From contig CAWIZE010000001.1 in the NCBI GenBank assembly GCA_963840545.1, forward strand, positions 248,001 to 312,000: DNA of 64,000 nucleotides, in the 5' to 3' direction. Position numbers and translations under genes: made by a program. The notes below the pieces were generated by a model. The model saw only the letters and a program-made list of their open reading frames with translations. It made no database searches and was not told where the DNA came from. This document shows, piece after piece, positions 14,332-22,546 of this stretch. Source of the DNA: JAKAWQ01 sp963840545. GTDB taxonomy: Bacteria; Pseudomonadota; Alphaproteobacteria; Acetobacterales; Acetobacteraceae. The stretch's first letter is position 1. Each line of letters starts with the position of its first letter.

Positions 14332-15750
14332 TCAGGTGCGCTCGGTCACCGGGACGAGCGTGGGCTCGTCCCAGATCTGCTCGATCTCCTCGAGCGAGCG
14401 CCCCTTCGTCTCCGGTACCCGCCGCCAGATCCACACCCAGCCGGTCACGCAGAAGAAGGCGAAGAGCCAGAACGTGGCGGGCCGGCCGATCGCGTGGATG
14501 AGGGTGAGGAAGAACTGGCTCACCACGAACGCCGCCCCCCAGTTCACCGCCGTCGCCACCGAAACGGCCCGCCCGCGCACGCGCCCCGGAAAGATCTCGT
14601 TGATCACCGTCCAGACCACCGGCCCGAGCGAGAAGGCAAACGAGATGATGAAGACGACGAGCCCGGCCAGCGTCACGATTCCGGTCGCACTCGGGCCCGC
14701 GCCCGTCGCCGGCGCGCCGATGAAGAGGAAGGCGATGCCGACGATCACGAGACTCACCCCCATCCCGACCAGCCCGGCAAGCAGCAGCGGCCGGCGGCCG
14801 ATCCGGTCGATATAGGCGATCGCGATGAAGGTCGCGAGCACGTTGACCGCGCCGATCCCCCAGGTCGTGGCGAACGTCTGCGCGGCCGGCGAGGCGAATC
14901 CCGCGGCGGCGAAGATGTTGTCCGCGTAATAGATGATGGCGTTGATGCCGGTGATCTGCTGGTAGACCGCAAGCCCGATCGCGACCATCAGCGGCCGGCG
15001 CAGCTCCGGGGCGAACACCTCGCCCCACGAGGCCTGCTGCGCCTCCTCGGTGACCGCGGCCTCCATCCCCGCGAGCAGCGCCGGCTGATCGGCATCGGGC
15101 CGGACCGCGCGCAGCCGGTCGAGCGCCTCTCCCTGCCGCCCCATCTTGAGCAGCCAGCGCGGCGATTCGGGCGCGGCCAGCATGGCGAGGAAGAGGGCGA
15201 CGCCGACGAATCCCGCCACGCCGAGCATCAGCCGCCAGCCGCCATTGTCCGCGGTCAGGGTCGCATCGACCTGGTAGGCGATGAAGATGCCGATGGTGAT
15301 CGCGAGCTGATAGGCCGAGACGAACCGGCCGCGCCAGGCCGCCGGCGCCATCTCAGCGCCATAGAGCGGTGCCGCCACCGCCGCCAGCCCCACGCCCACG
15401 CCGATCACCAGCCGTCCGCCCACCAGCAGGGGAGGATGCGGGGCAACGGATTGCAGCACCGCGCCGAGCGTGAAAAGCACGCCCGCCGCCAGCACCGCCT
15501 TCTTGCGCCCGATCCGGTCGGCAAGCTCGCCGCCGATCAGCGAGCCCACCAGCGCCCCGAGCGTCACCCAGCTCGTCACCACCTCGAGCAGGAGCGGGCC
15601 GAGGCTGAACGTCTTCTCGATTCCCCTGAGCGCCCCCGAGATCACGCCCTGGTCGTAGCCGAACAGCATCCCGGCGAGGATGATCACCGCGATGACCACC
15701 ATCATCAGGCCCGAGAGGCGCTCGCCCCCGACCCCTGCCCCCTTGTTCAT
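14332..15750 (-). CDS. Sugar:proton symporter, MFS, 472 aa
   Basis: A 12-helix major facilitator of the sugar porter family (GalP/XylE/AraE type). Hallmarks: FGYDQGVISGAL in helix 1, ADRIGRKKAVLAAG in the loop 2-3, PESPRWLLKMGR after helix 6, QQITGINAIIYYA in helix 7, DRIGRRPLL in loop 8-9, and VPETKGRSLEEIE at the C-terminus. These are the GRR/PESPR/PETKG signatures. The QQ and N residues in helix 7 line the sugar site in XylE. It sits between pgi (51 bases upstream) and glk (7 bases downstream) on the same strand, so it most likely imports glucose or a similar hexose for this cluster. No start ambiguity. Confidence 0.92.
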   Translation of the reverse strand: MNKGAGVGGERLSGLMMVVIAVIILAGMLFGYDQGVISGALRGIEKTFSLGPLLLEVVTSWVTLGALVGSLIGGELADRIGRKKAVLAAGVLFTLGAVLQSVAPHPPLLVGGRLVIGVGVGLAAVAAPLYGAEMAPAAWRGRFVSAYQLAITIGIFIAYQVDATLTADNGGWRLMLGVAGFVGVALFLAMLAAPESPRWLLKMGRQGEALDRLRAVRPDADQPALLAGMEAAVTEEAQQASWGEVFAPELRRPLMVAIGLAVYQQITGINAIIYYADNIFAAAGFASPAAQTFATTWGIGAVNVLATFIAIAYIDRIGRRPLLLAGLVGMGVSLVIVGIAFLFIGAPATGAGPSATGIVTLAGLVVFIISFAFSLGPVVWTVINEIFPGRVRGRAVSVATAVNWGAAFVVSQFFLTLIHAIGRPATFWLFAFFCVTGWVWIWRRVPETKGRSLEEIEQIWDEPTLVPVTERT

Positions 15751-15801
15751 CGACGCCCCCTGCGAGCCGGAAAACCGTCGCTCACCATGCCCTTGTTTTG
15801 A

Positions 15802-17445
15802 TTAAGAATCAATTTCACCGCCGCGGCGGCTGCGATAGCGCGCGATCAGCGCGTTGGTCGAGCCATCATGGCCCTCCGCCGGCGCCGCATCGGCGGCAAG
15901 CTCCGGAATGATCCGCCCGGCGAGCACCTTGCCAAGCTCCACACCCCACTGGTCGAAGGAATCGATCCCCCACACCGTCCCCTGCGTGAACACGCTGTGC
16001 TCGTAAAGCGCGACCAGCGCGCCGAGCGTCCGCGGCTCCAGCCGATCGGCCAGGATCACGTTCGTCGGCCGGTTGCCCTCGGTCACCCGGAACGGCGTCT
16101 GGAAGTCGGGCGAGCCCTCCGCCTTCAGCTCCTCCGCCGTCTTGCCGAAGCCCAGCGCCTCGGCCTGGGCGAACAGGTTCGCCATCAGCAGATCATGCTG
16201 CCCGGCGAGCGGGCTCAGCTTCTCGCAAAAGCCGATCAGGTCGCACGGGATCAGCTTCGTCCCCTGGTGGATGAGCTGGTAGAACGAGTGCTGCCCATCG
16301 GTTCCCGGCTCGCCCCAGATGATCGGCCCCGTCTGCCAGGCGACAGGCGCCCCGTCGAGCGCGACATGCTTGCCGTTGCTCTCCATCTGCAATTGCTGGA
16401 GATAGGCCGGAAACCGCGCCAGCGGCGCCGCGTACGGCATGATCCCAAGCGTCTCGGCGGCGAAGAAATTGTTGTACCAGACCGTGAGCAGCCCCATCAG
16501 CACCGGCAGGTTGGCCGCCAGCGGCGCGGTCCGGAAATGCTCGTCCATGTCATGGAACCCGGCCAGCATCTCATCGAAACGCTCGGGCCCGATCGCGATC
16601 ATGCTCGAAAGCCCGATCGCGGAATCCATCGAATAGCGCCCGCCCACCCAATCCCAGAAGCCGAACATCCTGGCCGGATCGATGCCGAATTTCGCCACCC
16701 CCTCGGCATTGGTCGAAACCGCGACGCAATGCCGCGCCACCGCCGCATCGGCGCCCAGCCCCTCGACGATCCAACGCCGCGCGGTCGCCGCATTGGTCAT
16801 CGTCTCGAGCGTGGTGAAGGTCTTCGACGAAATAATGAAAAGAGTCTGCGCCGGATCGAGCCCGTCGGTCGCGGCGGAAAAATTCGCCCCATCGACATTG
16901 GAGACGAAACGGAAGCTCATCCCCTTGTCGGAGAACTCCCTGAGCGCCAGGCACGCCATCTCCGGCCCGAGATAGGACCCGCCGATGCCGATATTGATCA
17001 CGTTGCGGATGCGCTTGCCGGTATAGCCCTTCCAGCTCCCCGAACGGACCTCGCGCGCGAACGAACCCATGCGGTCGAGCACCACATGCACGTCCGCCAC
17101 GACATCCTGCCCATCGACCTCGATCCGCGTCCCGCGCGGGGCACGCAACGCCACATGCAACACCGCCCGCCGCTCGGTCTCGTTGATCTTCTCGCCGCGG
17201 AACATCGCCGCACGCCTGCCCTCCACATCCCGCTCGCGCGCGAGATCGAGCAGCAACCGCACCGTCTCCCCGGTGATCCGGTTCTTCGAATAATCGAGGA
17301 AAAGCCCCGCCCCCTCGACCGAGAATGTCTCCGCCCGCGCGGGATCCCCGGCGAAGAGCTCGCGGAGATGACGATCCTTGATCGCCGCATGATGGGCGGC
17401 AAGCGCCGCCCAGGCGGCTGTCTCGTTCGGCCGCAGGCTCGCCAT
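15802..17445 (-). CDS. pgi: Glucose-6-phosphate isomerase, 547 aa
   Basis: Interconverts glucose 6-phosphate and fructose 6-phosphate. Family signatures are clear: INIGIGGSYLGPEMA, ISSKTFTTLETMTNA, GGRYSMDSAIGL, and the C-terminal FDQWGVELGK. The catalytic Glu lies in the QLQMESNGK segment and His in YQLIHQGTKLIP. The length of 547 is normal for the long bacterial form. Unlike acetic acid bacteria with a fused transaldolase-isomerase, tal and pgi are separate genes here, 580 bases apart with a repeat-filled gap between them. The ATG at 17445 is preceded by GGGAGGACG, a good binding site. Confidence 0.96.
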   Translation of the reverse strand: MASLRPNETAAWAALAAHHAAIKDRHLRELFAGDPARAETFSVEGAGLFLDYSKNRITGETVRLLLDLARERDVEGRRAAMFRGEKINETERRAVLHVALRAPRGTRIEVDGQDVVADVHVVLDRMGSFAREVRSGSWKGYTGKRIRNVINIGIGGSYLGPEMACLALREFSDKGMSFRFVSNVDGANFSAATDGLDPAQTLFIISSKTFTTLETMTNAATARRWIVEGLGADAAVARHCVAVSTNAEGVAKFGIDPARMFGFWDWVGGRYSMDSAIGLSSMIAIGPERFDEMLAGFHDMDEHFRTAPLAANLPVLMGLLTVWYNNFFAAETLGIMPYAAPLARFPAYLQQLQMESNGKHVALDGAPVAWQTGPIIWGEPGTDGQHSFYQLIHQGTKLIPCDLIGFCEKLSPLAGQHDLLMANLFAQAEALGFGKTAEELKAEGSPDFQTPFRVTEGNRPTNVILADRLEPRTLGALVALYEHSVFTQGTVWGIDSFDQWGVELGKVLAGRIIPELAADAAPAEGHDGSTNALIARYRSRRGGEIDS

Positions 17446-17531
17446 GGAAACGTCCTCCCTCGGGTGAAAACTCAGGCCAGAGTCAAAGAGAAGTCAAACA
17501 ACCCTATCGCACCCAATCCAGGGGCTCTGGT

Positions 17532-17575
17532 CAGGGGCTCCGCCCCTGGACCCCGCTGGGGCCTTGAGGCCCCAG
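17532..17575. repeat. Double hairpin repeat upstream of pgi
   Basis: CAGGGGC-TCC-GCCCCTG (17532-17548) and CTGGGGCC-TTGA-GGCCCCAG (17556-17575) are two perfect hairpins joined by GACCCCG. A diverged copy of the first (CAGGGGC-TGG-GCCCCTG, then GACCCCG) occurs at 44200-44223 in another gap. It is a dispersed palindromic element rather than a terminator of one gene. Confidence 0.6.
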
Positions 17576-17584
17576 ACCCCCCCA

Positions 17585-17883
17585 CCGTCATTGCGCCCCA
17601 CGGCACTCGCCTCCCTCCCCCCTCACCACTGTCATTGCGAGGAGCGAAGCGACGAAGCAATCTCCATCCCGTCAGCCCCTCACCACCCCCCACCGTCATC
17701 GCGCCCCACGGCACTCGCCTCCCCTCCCCACCACTGTCATTGCGAGGAGCGAAGCGACGAAGCAATCTCCATCCCGTCGGAACCTCACCACCCCCCACCG
17801 TCATCGCGCCCCGCGGCGCACGCCGCCCCCCTACCACTGTCATTGCGAGGAGCGAAGCGACGAAGCAATCTCCATCCCGTCAG
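17585..17883. repeat. Three tandem REP-like units between tal and pgi
   Basis: A unit of about 104 bases occurs three times. Each contains a CACCGTCAT-CGCGCCCC part (near 17585, 17692, 17797) and a GTCATTGCGAGGAGCGAAGC part followed by GACGAAGCAATCTCCATCCC (starting 17631, 17736, 17839). GCGAGGAGCGAAG and CTTCG-type ends mark bacterial interspersed mosaic/REP elements common in alphaproteobacteria. A different REP, TCATGCCTGCGAACGCAGGC, follows at about 17915-17936. The remainder of the 580-base gap holds no gene. Confidence 0.75.
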
Positions 17884-18025
17884 AACCTCGCCGCCCCCCG
17901 CCCCCGCCCACTCGTCATGCCTGCGAACGCAGGCATCCATACGTCACTCTCTCAAAATTCCATCAATCGGACGACGCCCAGGGGCCCCCCCGGCCAATTC
18001 AACACCCGGCCAATTCAACCCCCGG

Positions 18026-19102
18026 CTAATTCAGCGCCCGGCTCTTGGTATCGATCGCCTTGAGCAGGTCCTTCCACGAATCGACGAACGCCTGCGCGCC
18101 CTCGGTCTGCAGCCGCGCCGCGAGTGCCGCGACATCGATCCCGGCCTTGCGGTGCTTCTCGAGAACCGCCTCGGCGTCGCCGCCGTCGCGCGGCAGCACG
18201 TCACCCAGCGCGCCGTGATCGGCGAAGGCGTTGAGCGTCGCCTCCGGCATCGTGTTGACCGTGTTCGGCGCCGCCAGCGCCTTGACATAGAGCGTGTCCG
18301 CCGCCTTCGGGTCCTTCACGCTGGTGCTGGCGAAAAGGAGCCGCTGCGCCGCCGCGCCGCGATTGGCCAGCCGCTGCCAGCGATCGGAGTCGATAACGTC
18401 CCGATACGATTTGTAGGCCAGCGTGCCGACCGCGACGCCGAGCGTGTTGCCGAGCGCCTCCGGCACCTTCCCCGCCACCGCGCGGTCCCAGCGGCTGATG
18501 AACACCGACGCCACCGAGCGCACGTCCGGCGCCAGCCCCGCCGCGACCCGCCGCTCCAGCCCCTTCATGTAGGCATCCGCCGCCGCCGCGTAGTGCCCGG
18601 CCGAGAACAGCAGCGTCACGTTCACCGGCACGCCGTTGAAGATCGCCTCCTCGATGGCCGGCAGCCCCTCGCTCGTGCCCGGGATCTTGACGAAGAGGTT
18701 CTCCCGGTTGGCGCGCTTCGAAAGCCGGATCGCCTCGGCGGTCGTCTCCTCGGTCTCGTAGGCGAGCAGCGGCGAGACCTCGAGCGAGACCCAGCCGTCG
18801 GTCCCGGCGGTCGCCACATGCACCGGCATGAACATCTCGGCCGCGCGGCCAAGATCCTCGAGCGCCAGCTCGAAGAAAAGAGCCTCGCTCGCATAGCCGC
18901 GCGCCGTCATCCGGCGGATCTCGCCGTCGTATTTCTCGCTGTGCGCGATCGCGTGGTCGAAGATCGAGGGGTTCGAGGTCAGCCCCGTCACCGAAAGCTC
19001 GGCGATATAGCGCGCCAGCGTCCCGTTATCGAGCAGCTCGCGGGTGATGTCGTCGAGCCAGAGGCTCTGCCCGGCATCATGCAATGTCTCTGTGGGCTTC
19101 AT
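18026..19102 (-). CDS. tal: Transaldolase, 358 aa
   Basis: Transfers a dihydroxyacetone unit from sedoheptulose 7-phosphate to glyceraldehyde 3-phosphate in the non-oxidative pentose phosphate pathway. LWLDDITRELLDNG and GLTSNPSIFDHAI at the N-terminus, the Schiff-base Lys in ENLFVKIPGT, and NVTLLFSAGHY are diagnostic of the Tal subfamily found in actinobacteria and alphaproteobacteria. Length is normal. Its start overlaps the HAD gene stop as ATGA (19099-19102), so translation is coupled. It is followed by the REP array and then pgi. Confidence 0.95.
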   Translation of the reverse strand: MKPTETLHDAGQSLWLDDITRELLDNGTLARYIAELSVTGLTSNPSIFDHAIAHSEKYDGEIRRMTARGYASEALFFELALEDLGRAAEMFMPVHVATAGTDGWVSLEVSPLLAYETEETTAEAIRLSKRANRENLFVKIPGTSEGLPAIEEAIFNGVPVNVTLLFSAGHYAAAADAYMKGLERRVAAGLAPDVRSVASVFISRWDRAVAGKVPEALGNTLGVAVGTLAYKSYRDVIDSDRWQRLANRGAAAQRLLFASTSVKDPKAADTLYVKALAAPNTVNTMPEATLNAFADHGALGDVLPRDGGDAEAVLEKHRKAGIDVAALAARLQTEGAQAFVDSWKDLLKAIDTKSRALN

Positions 19103-19803
19103 CGTCCTGCCTCCTCTGCTGGAGCGGTCAGTCGGGCGAGATCGAAAAGCGGCAGATCGCCGATCGCCTCGATGGTGAGGTCGGCGGGCGGATATTTCGC
19201 GATTTCCTTGGGATCGTATGCGTAATGGCCCTGGCGGGGGAACACCGTGGTGACGCGCGGGCCCCAGGCCTTCTTCACCGTATCCAGGATGCGCAGCTTG
19301 TCGTCGATCAGCACGTAGCGCTTGGCCGGATAGAGCCGCTCGATATCGGCCAGCTCCTCCTCCTTATGGATATAGATCAGCACCCGGTCCTCGAACGCGC
19401 TCCACAGCCCCGAGCGCTGCACCTTGCGCGGCTGGAAGACCGCATCGCCGTCGGAGAGGATGACGGTGTGGCCCCAGCGCCTGGCATGGTTCACGGCCTC
19501 GAGCGCGCCGGGATAGAGCCGCTCGGCGAAGGGGTAATCGACCAGCCAGTTCGCCATCCGGAGGATGCTCGGATCGTGCAGGTCCTCCTTGCGGTAGCGC
19601 TCCAGCGCGCCGAGATAGTCCGCATAGCCGAGGCTCCCGCGCAGCTCCTCGAAGATCTCCCAGTAGCGCTCGCGCGCGCGTTCGCCGTGGGCCTCGTCGA
19701 GATAGGCGCCGAGGTCGTGCTGCACGCGGTCGTTGTCGATCAGCGTGTTGTCGACGTCGAAGAGAAAAACAACATCTCGGGTTTCTGCTCTCGCCTCGGA
19801 CAT
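19099..19803 (-). CDS. HAD-superfamily hydrolase in the pentose phosphate operon, 234 aa
   Basis: The HAD nucleophile motif FLFDVDNTLID (residues 13-23), motif II VILSDGD (about 113-119), and the acidic motif IV in YVLIDDKLRIL (about 165-175) are all present, with a helical cap between motifs I and II. A phosphatase is expected; the substrate is unknown. It is locked into the operon: its ATG overlaps the zwf stop (TGATG) and its stop overlaps the tal start (ATGA). Context suggests a sugar phosphate or a damaged intermediate of the pathway, but nothing in the sequence fixes this. Confidence 0.8.
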   Translation of the reverse strand: MSEARAETRDVVFLFDVDNTLIDNDRVQHDLGAYLDEAHGERARERYWEIFEELRGSLGYADYLGALERYRKEDLHDPSILRMANWLVDYPFAERLYPGALEAVNHARRWGHTVILSDGDAVFQPRKVQRSGLWSAFEDRVLIYIHKEEELADIERLYPAKRYVLIDDKLRILDTVKKAWGPRVTTVFPRQGHYAYDPKEIAKYPPADLTIEAIGDLPLFDLARLTAPAEEAGR

Positions 19804-21218
19804 CAGCCCTGCCCTCCCACGCTCGGCCCACCCAAATTCGGGTCATGCCAGGGCCCGTCCCTTCCGATCATCTCGGCGGCCTCCGCCGGCCCCCAGCTTC
19901 CCCCGGCATAGGGGTAGACGGGGCAGACATTGTCGAGGATCGGATCGACGATCCGCCATTGCGCGTCGACCAGGTCGCTCCGCGTGAAGAGCTCGCCGAT
20001 CCCCCGCATCGCGTCCCCGAGCAGCCGCTGATAGGGCGGGCGGTCGGCGCCCGGCTGGCGCGAGAGGATGAGCTCGGTGTCCCGCCCGACCATGCGTTCG
20101 CCCGGCGCCTTGACGCGCACGCCGAGCCCGACCGAGACGTCGGGGCTGATGGTGAACCGGACATGGGCCGACGAGGCCGGAACGATCTCGCCGAAGGTTT
20201 CGCGCGGCGGGCGCTTGAGGATCACCAGGACCTCCGAGGCGGTGAGGGGCAGCCGCTTGCCGGCGCGGATATAGATCGGCACCCCCGCCCAGCGCCAGCT
20301 CTCGATCTCGAGCCTGACCGCGACATAGGTCTCGACCGTCGATCCCGCCCGCACGCCCGGCACCGCGTGATAGCCCTCGTACTGCCCGCGCACCACGTGC
20401 GCCGGATCGAGCGGCCGCACCGCCTTCAAGAGGTCCGCCCGCTGGTCCCGCTCGGCCTCGTGCTCCTCGCCCGTCGGCGCGTCCATCATCAGCACCGCCA
20501 GAACCTGCAGCAGATGGTTCTGCAGCACGTCGCGGACGGCGCCGGTCTCGTCGTAGAAGCGCCCGCGGTCATCGACGCCGAAATCCTCCGCCATGGTGAT
20601 CTGCACGCTCTGGATGTAGTTGCGGTTCCAGATCGGCTCGAAGACGGGGTTGGCGAAGCGGCTATAGAGGATGTTCTGCACCGGCTCCTTGCCGAGATAA
20701 TGGTCGATCCGGAAGATGCTCTCCTCCGGGAAATAGCGCAGCAGGATGGCGTCCAGCGCGCGGGCGGAGGCGCGGTCGTGGCCGAACGGCTTCTCGATCA
20801 CCAGCCGCCCGCCCGCCGCGCACTGCGACTTGGCGAGCCCGCCGGCCACCGTCGCGAAGAGGCTCGGCGGCACCGCGAGGTAGTGCAGCGGGTGCTTCGC
20901 CGCGCCGAGCTCGTGGCGCAGCGCCGCAAAGGTCGCCGGGTCGTTGTAGTCGCCATCGACATAATGCAGGAGCTGCATCATCCGCACGAACGCATCGCCT
21001 TCCGGCGCGACGCCGTGCTCCTTCAGGCTCTCCGTCGCGCGCTCCTTGAGCTGGTCGAGCTTCCAGCCCTGTTTCGCCACCCCGATGATCGGGACATTGA
21101 GGTCCTGTTCGAGCACGAGGCGGTAGAGCGCCGGAAAAATCTGCTTCTTCGCGAGATCCCCGGTGGCCCCGAAGAAGACGACGGCGTCCGATGGGGCGAG
21201 CGATGCGGCGTCAGTCAT
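19803..21218 (-). CDS. zwf: Glucose-6-phosphate 1-dehydrogenase, 471 aa
   Basis: First step of the oxidative pentose phosphate and Entner-Doudoroff routes: oxidises glucose 6-phosphate to 6-phosphogluconolactone with NADP or NAD. The nucleotide site FFGATGDLAKKQIFPALY is at residues 14-31, the active-site motif RIDHYLGKE near 180 has the conserved Asp-His and Lys, and RAGKRLPL follows near 330. The start is ATG 21218, which overlaps the end of gnd by 8 bases; a longer frame reaches 21323 inside gnd but without a binding site. No 6-phosphogluconolactonase gene lies in the cluster. Confidence 0.96.
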   Translation of the reverse strand: MTDAASLAPSDAVVFFGATGDLAKKQIFPALYRLVLEQDLNVPIIGVAKQGWKLDQLKERATESLKEHGVAPEGDAFVRMMQLLHYVDGDYNDPATFAALRHELGAAKHPLHYLAVPPSLFATVAGGLAKSQCAAGGRLVIEKPFGHDRASARALDAILLRYFPEESIFRIDHYLGKEPVQNILYSRFANPVFEPIWNRNYIQSVQITMAEDFGVDDRGRFYDETGAVRDVLQNHLLQVLAVLMMDAPTGEEHEAERDQRADLLKAVRPLDPAHVVRGQYEGYHAVPGVRAGSTVETYVAVRLEIESWRWAGVPIYIRAGKRLPLTASEVLVILKRPPRETFGEIVPASSAHVRFTISPDVSVGLGVRVKAPGERMVGRDTELILSRQPGADRPPYQRLLGDAMRGIGELFTRSDLVDAQWRIVDPILDNVCPVYPYAGGSWGPAEAAEMIGRDGPWHDPNLGGPSVGGQG

Positions 21219-22245
21219 GGCGCTGGCCCCACGGCTTCTCGAGATGGCCGCCGAACTCGAAGCGCATGGCCGAGAGCAGCTTGTCCGCGTACTCCTCCTC
21301 GCCGCGCGAGCTGAAGCGGGCATAGAGCGCGGCGCTGATCACCGGGGCCGGCACGCCCTCGTCGATCGCCGCCTGGAGCGTCCAGCGGCCCTCGCCGGAA
21401 TCCGAGACGCGGCCGCTGAAGGTGGCGAGGTCGGGGCTGTTGCGCAGCGCCGTCGCCGTGAGGTCGAGCAGCCAGGAGCCGATCACGCTGCCCCGCCGCC
21501 ACAGCTCCGAGACCGCGGGGAGGTCGATCTTGTACTGGTAGAGCTCGGGCTCGCGCAGCGGCGTCGTCTCGGCGTCCTCCTCCTGCGTGCGGGTGCCGAC
21601 ATCGGCGTGGTGCAGCACGTTGAGCCCCTCCGCATAGGCCGCCATCACGCCGTATTCGATGCCGTTATGCACCATCTTGACGAAGTGGCCGGCGCCGTTC
21701 GGGCCGCAATGGAGATAGCCCTGCTCGGCCGTGGTCGGTTCGCCGCTCGCCCCCGGCGTCCGCGCGGCCGCCGCAAACCCGGGCGCCAGCGCCTTGAAGA
21801 CCGGATCGAGCCGGCCGACGATCGCATCCTCCCCGCCGATCATCAGGCAATAGCCGCGATCGCGCCCCCAGACCCCGCCGCTGACGCCGACATCGACATA
21901 ATGCAGGCCCATCGGCTGCAGCTTCTTCGCCCGGCGGATATCGTCATGGTAGTAGGAGTTGCCGCCGTCGATCACGATATCGCCCGGAGCGAGCAGCGGC
22001 GTTATCTGATCGATCACCAATTCCACGACGCCGGCCGGCACCATCAGCCACACCGCGCGCGGACGCTCGAGCAGCCCGATGAAGGTCTTGAGGTCGGTGC
22101 TGCCCTTCGCGCCCTTCGCGACCAGGCCCTGCACGGCGGAGTCGTGGGCGTCGTTGACGACAAGCGCATGGCCGGCGCCGATCAGCCGCTCCACCATGTT
22201 GGCGCCCATCCGGCCGAGCCCGATCATCCCGAGTTGCATCGTCAT
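21211..22245 (-). CDS. gnd: 6-phosphogluconate dehydrogenase, decarboxylating, 344 aa (short type)
   Basis: Converts 6-phosphogluconate to ribulose 5-phosphate and CO2. GLIGLGRMGANM-type dinucleotide site at residues 7-17 (here MIGLGRMGANMVERL), IDGGNSYYHDD near 93, VGVSGGVWGRDRGYCLMIGG near 118, and catalytic Lys in GAGHFVKMVHNGIEYG near 190. The length of 344 places it in the shorter GntZ/YqeC group, often NAD-dependent, rather than the 470-residue dimeric type. It lies upstream of zwf with a short overlap. A 300-base gap with REP elements separates it from tkt. Confidence 0.93.
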   Translation of the reverse strand: MTMQLGMIGLGRMGANMVERLIGAGHALVVNDAHDSAVQGLVAKGAKGSTDLKTFIGLLERPRAVWLMVPAGVVELVIDQITPLLAPGDIVIDGGNSYYHDDIRRAKKLQPMGLHYVDVGVSGGVWGRDRGYCLMIGGEDAIVGRLDPVFKALAPGFAAAARTPGASGEPTTAEQGYLHCGPNGAGHFVKMVHNGIEYGVMAAYAEGLNVLHHADVGTRTQEEDAETTPLREPELYQYKIDLPAVSELWRRGSVIGSWLLDLTATALRNSPDLATFSGRVSDSGEGRWTLQAAIDEGVPAPVISAALYARFSSRGEEEYADKLLSAMRFEFGGHLEKPWGQRHD

Positions 22246-22546
22246 TCCCCTCCACTGTCATCAACGTGTCATTGCGAGGAGCGCCCCGCCGCCTCCAACC
22301 CGTCACTCCCGCGAAAGCGGGAATCCATGACTGCTGCACCCCATCGAACAGAGACGCAGCCCTGCCGCTCCCTACGCCGTCACTGTGAGGCGCGAAGCGC
22401 CCCCTCCACCGCTTCCGCCGTCCGCTGTCATTGCCCTCCGCTGTCATTGCCCTCCGCTGTCATTGCGAGGAGCCGAAGCCGCGAGGAGCCGCCGCAGGCG
22501 GCGACGTGGCGGGCAGCGACGAAGCAATCTCAATCCCGCCTCCGCC
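22246..22546. repeat. REP-rich gap between tkt and gnd
   Basis: No gene. Contains TCATTGCGAGGAGCG at about 22268 and TCATTGCGAGGAGCCG at about 22458, both diverged members of the family at 17631-17883, the latter ending GACGAAGCAATCTCAATCCC near 22535. GTCACTCCCGCGAAAGCGGG (about 22301-22320) is a second, different REP, and CCTCCGCTGTCATTG is repeated three times at about 22420-22465. These elements may stabilise or attenuate the tkt-gnd message. Confidence 0.65.

Noticed and set aside
17585..17883. Regular repeats considered as a CRISPR array
   Set aside because: Only three units with a period near 104 bases; the supposed spacers are also conserved and the core matches REP elements.
15868..18063. 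A 731-codon open frame on the plus strand
   Set aside because: It is antisense to pgi and runs through the REP repeats. The product is Arg/Pro/His-rich with no domain, as expected of the third-position frame opposite a GC-rich gene.
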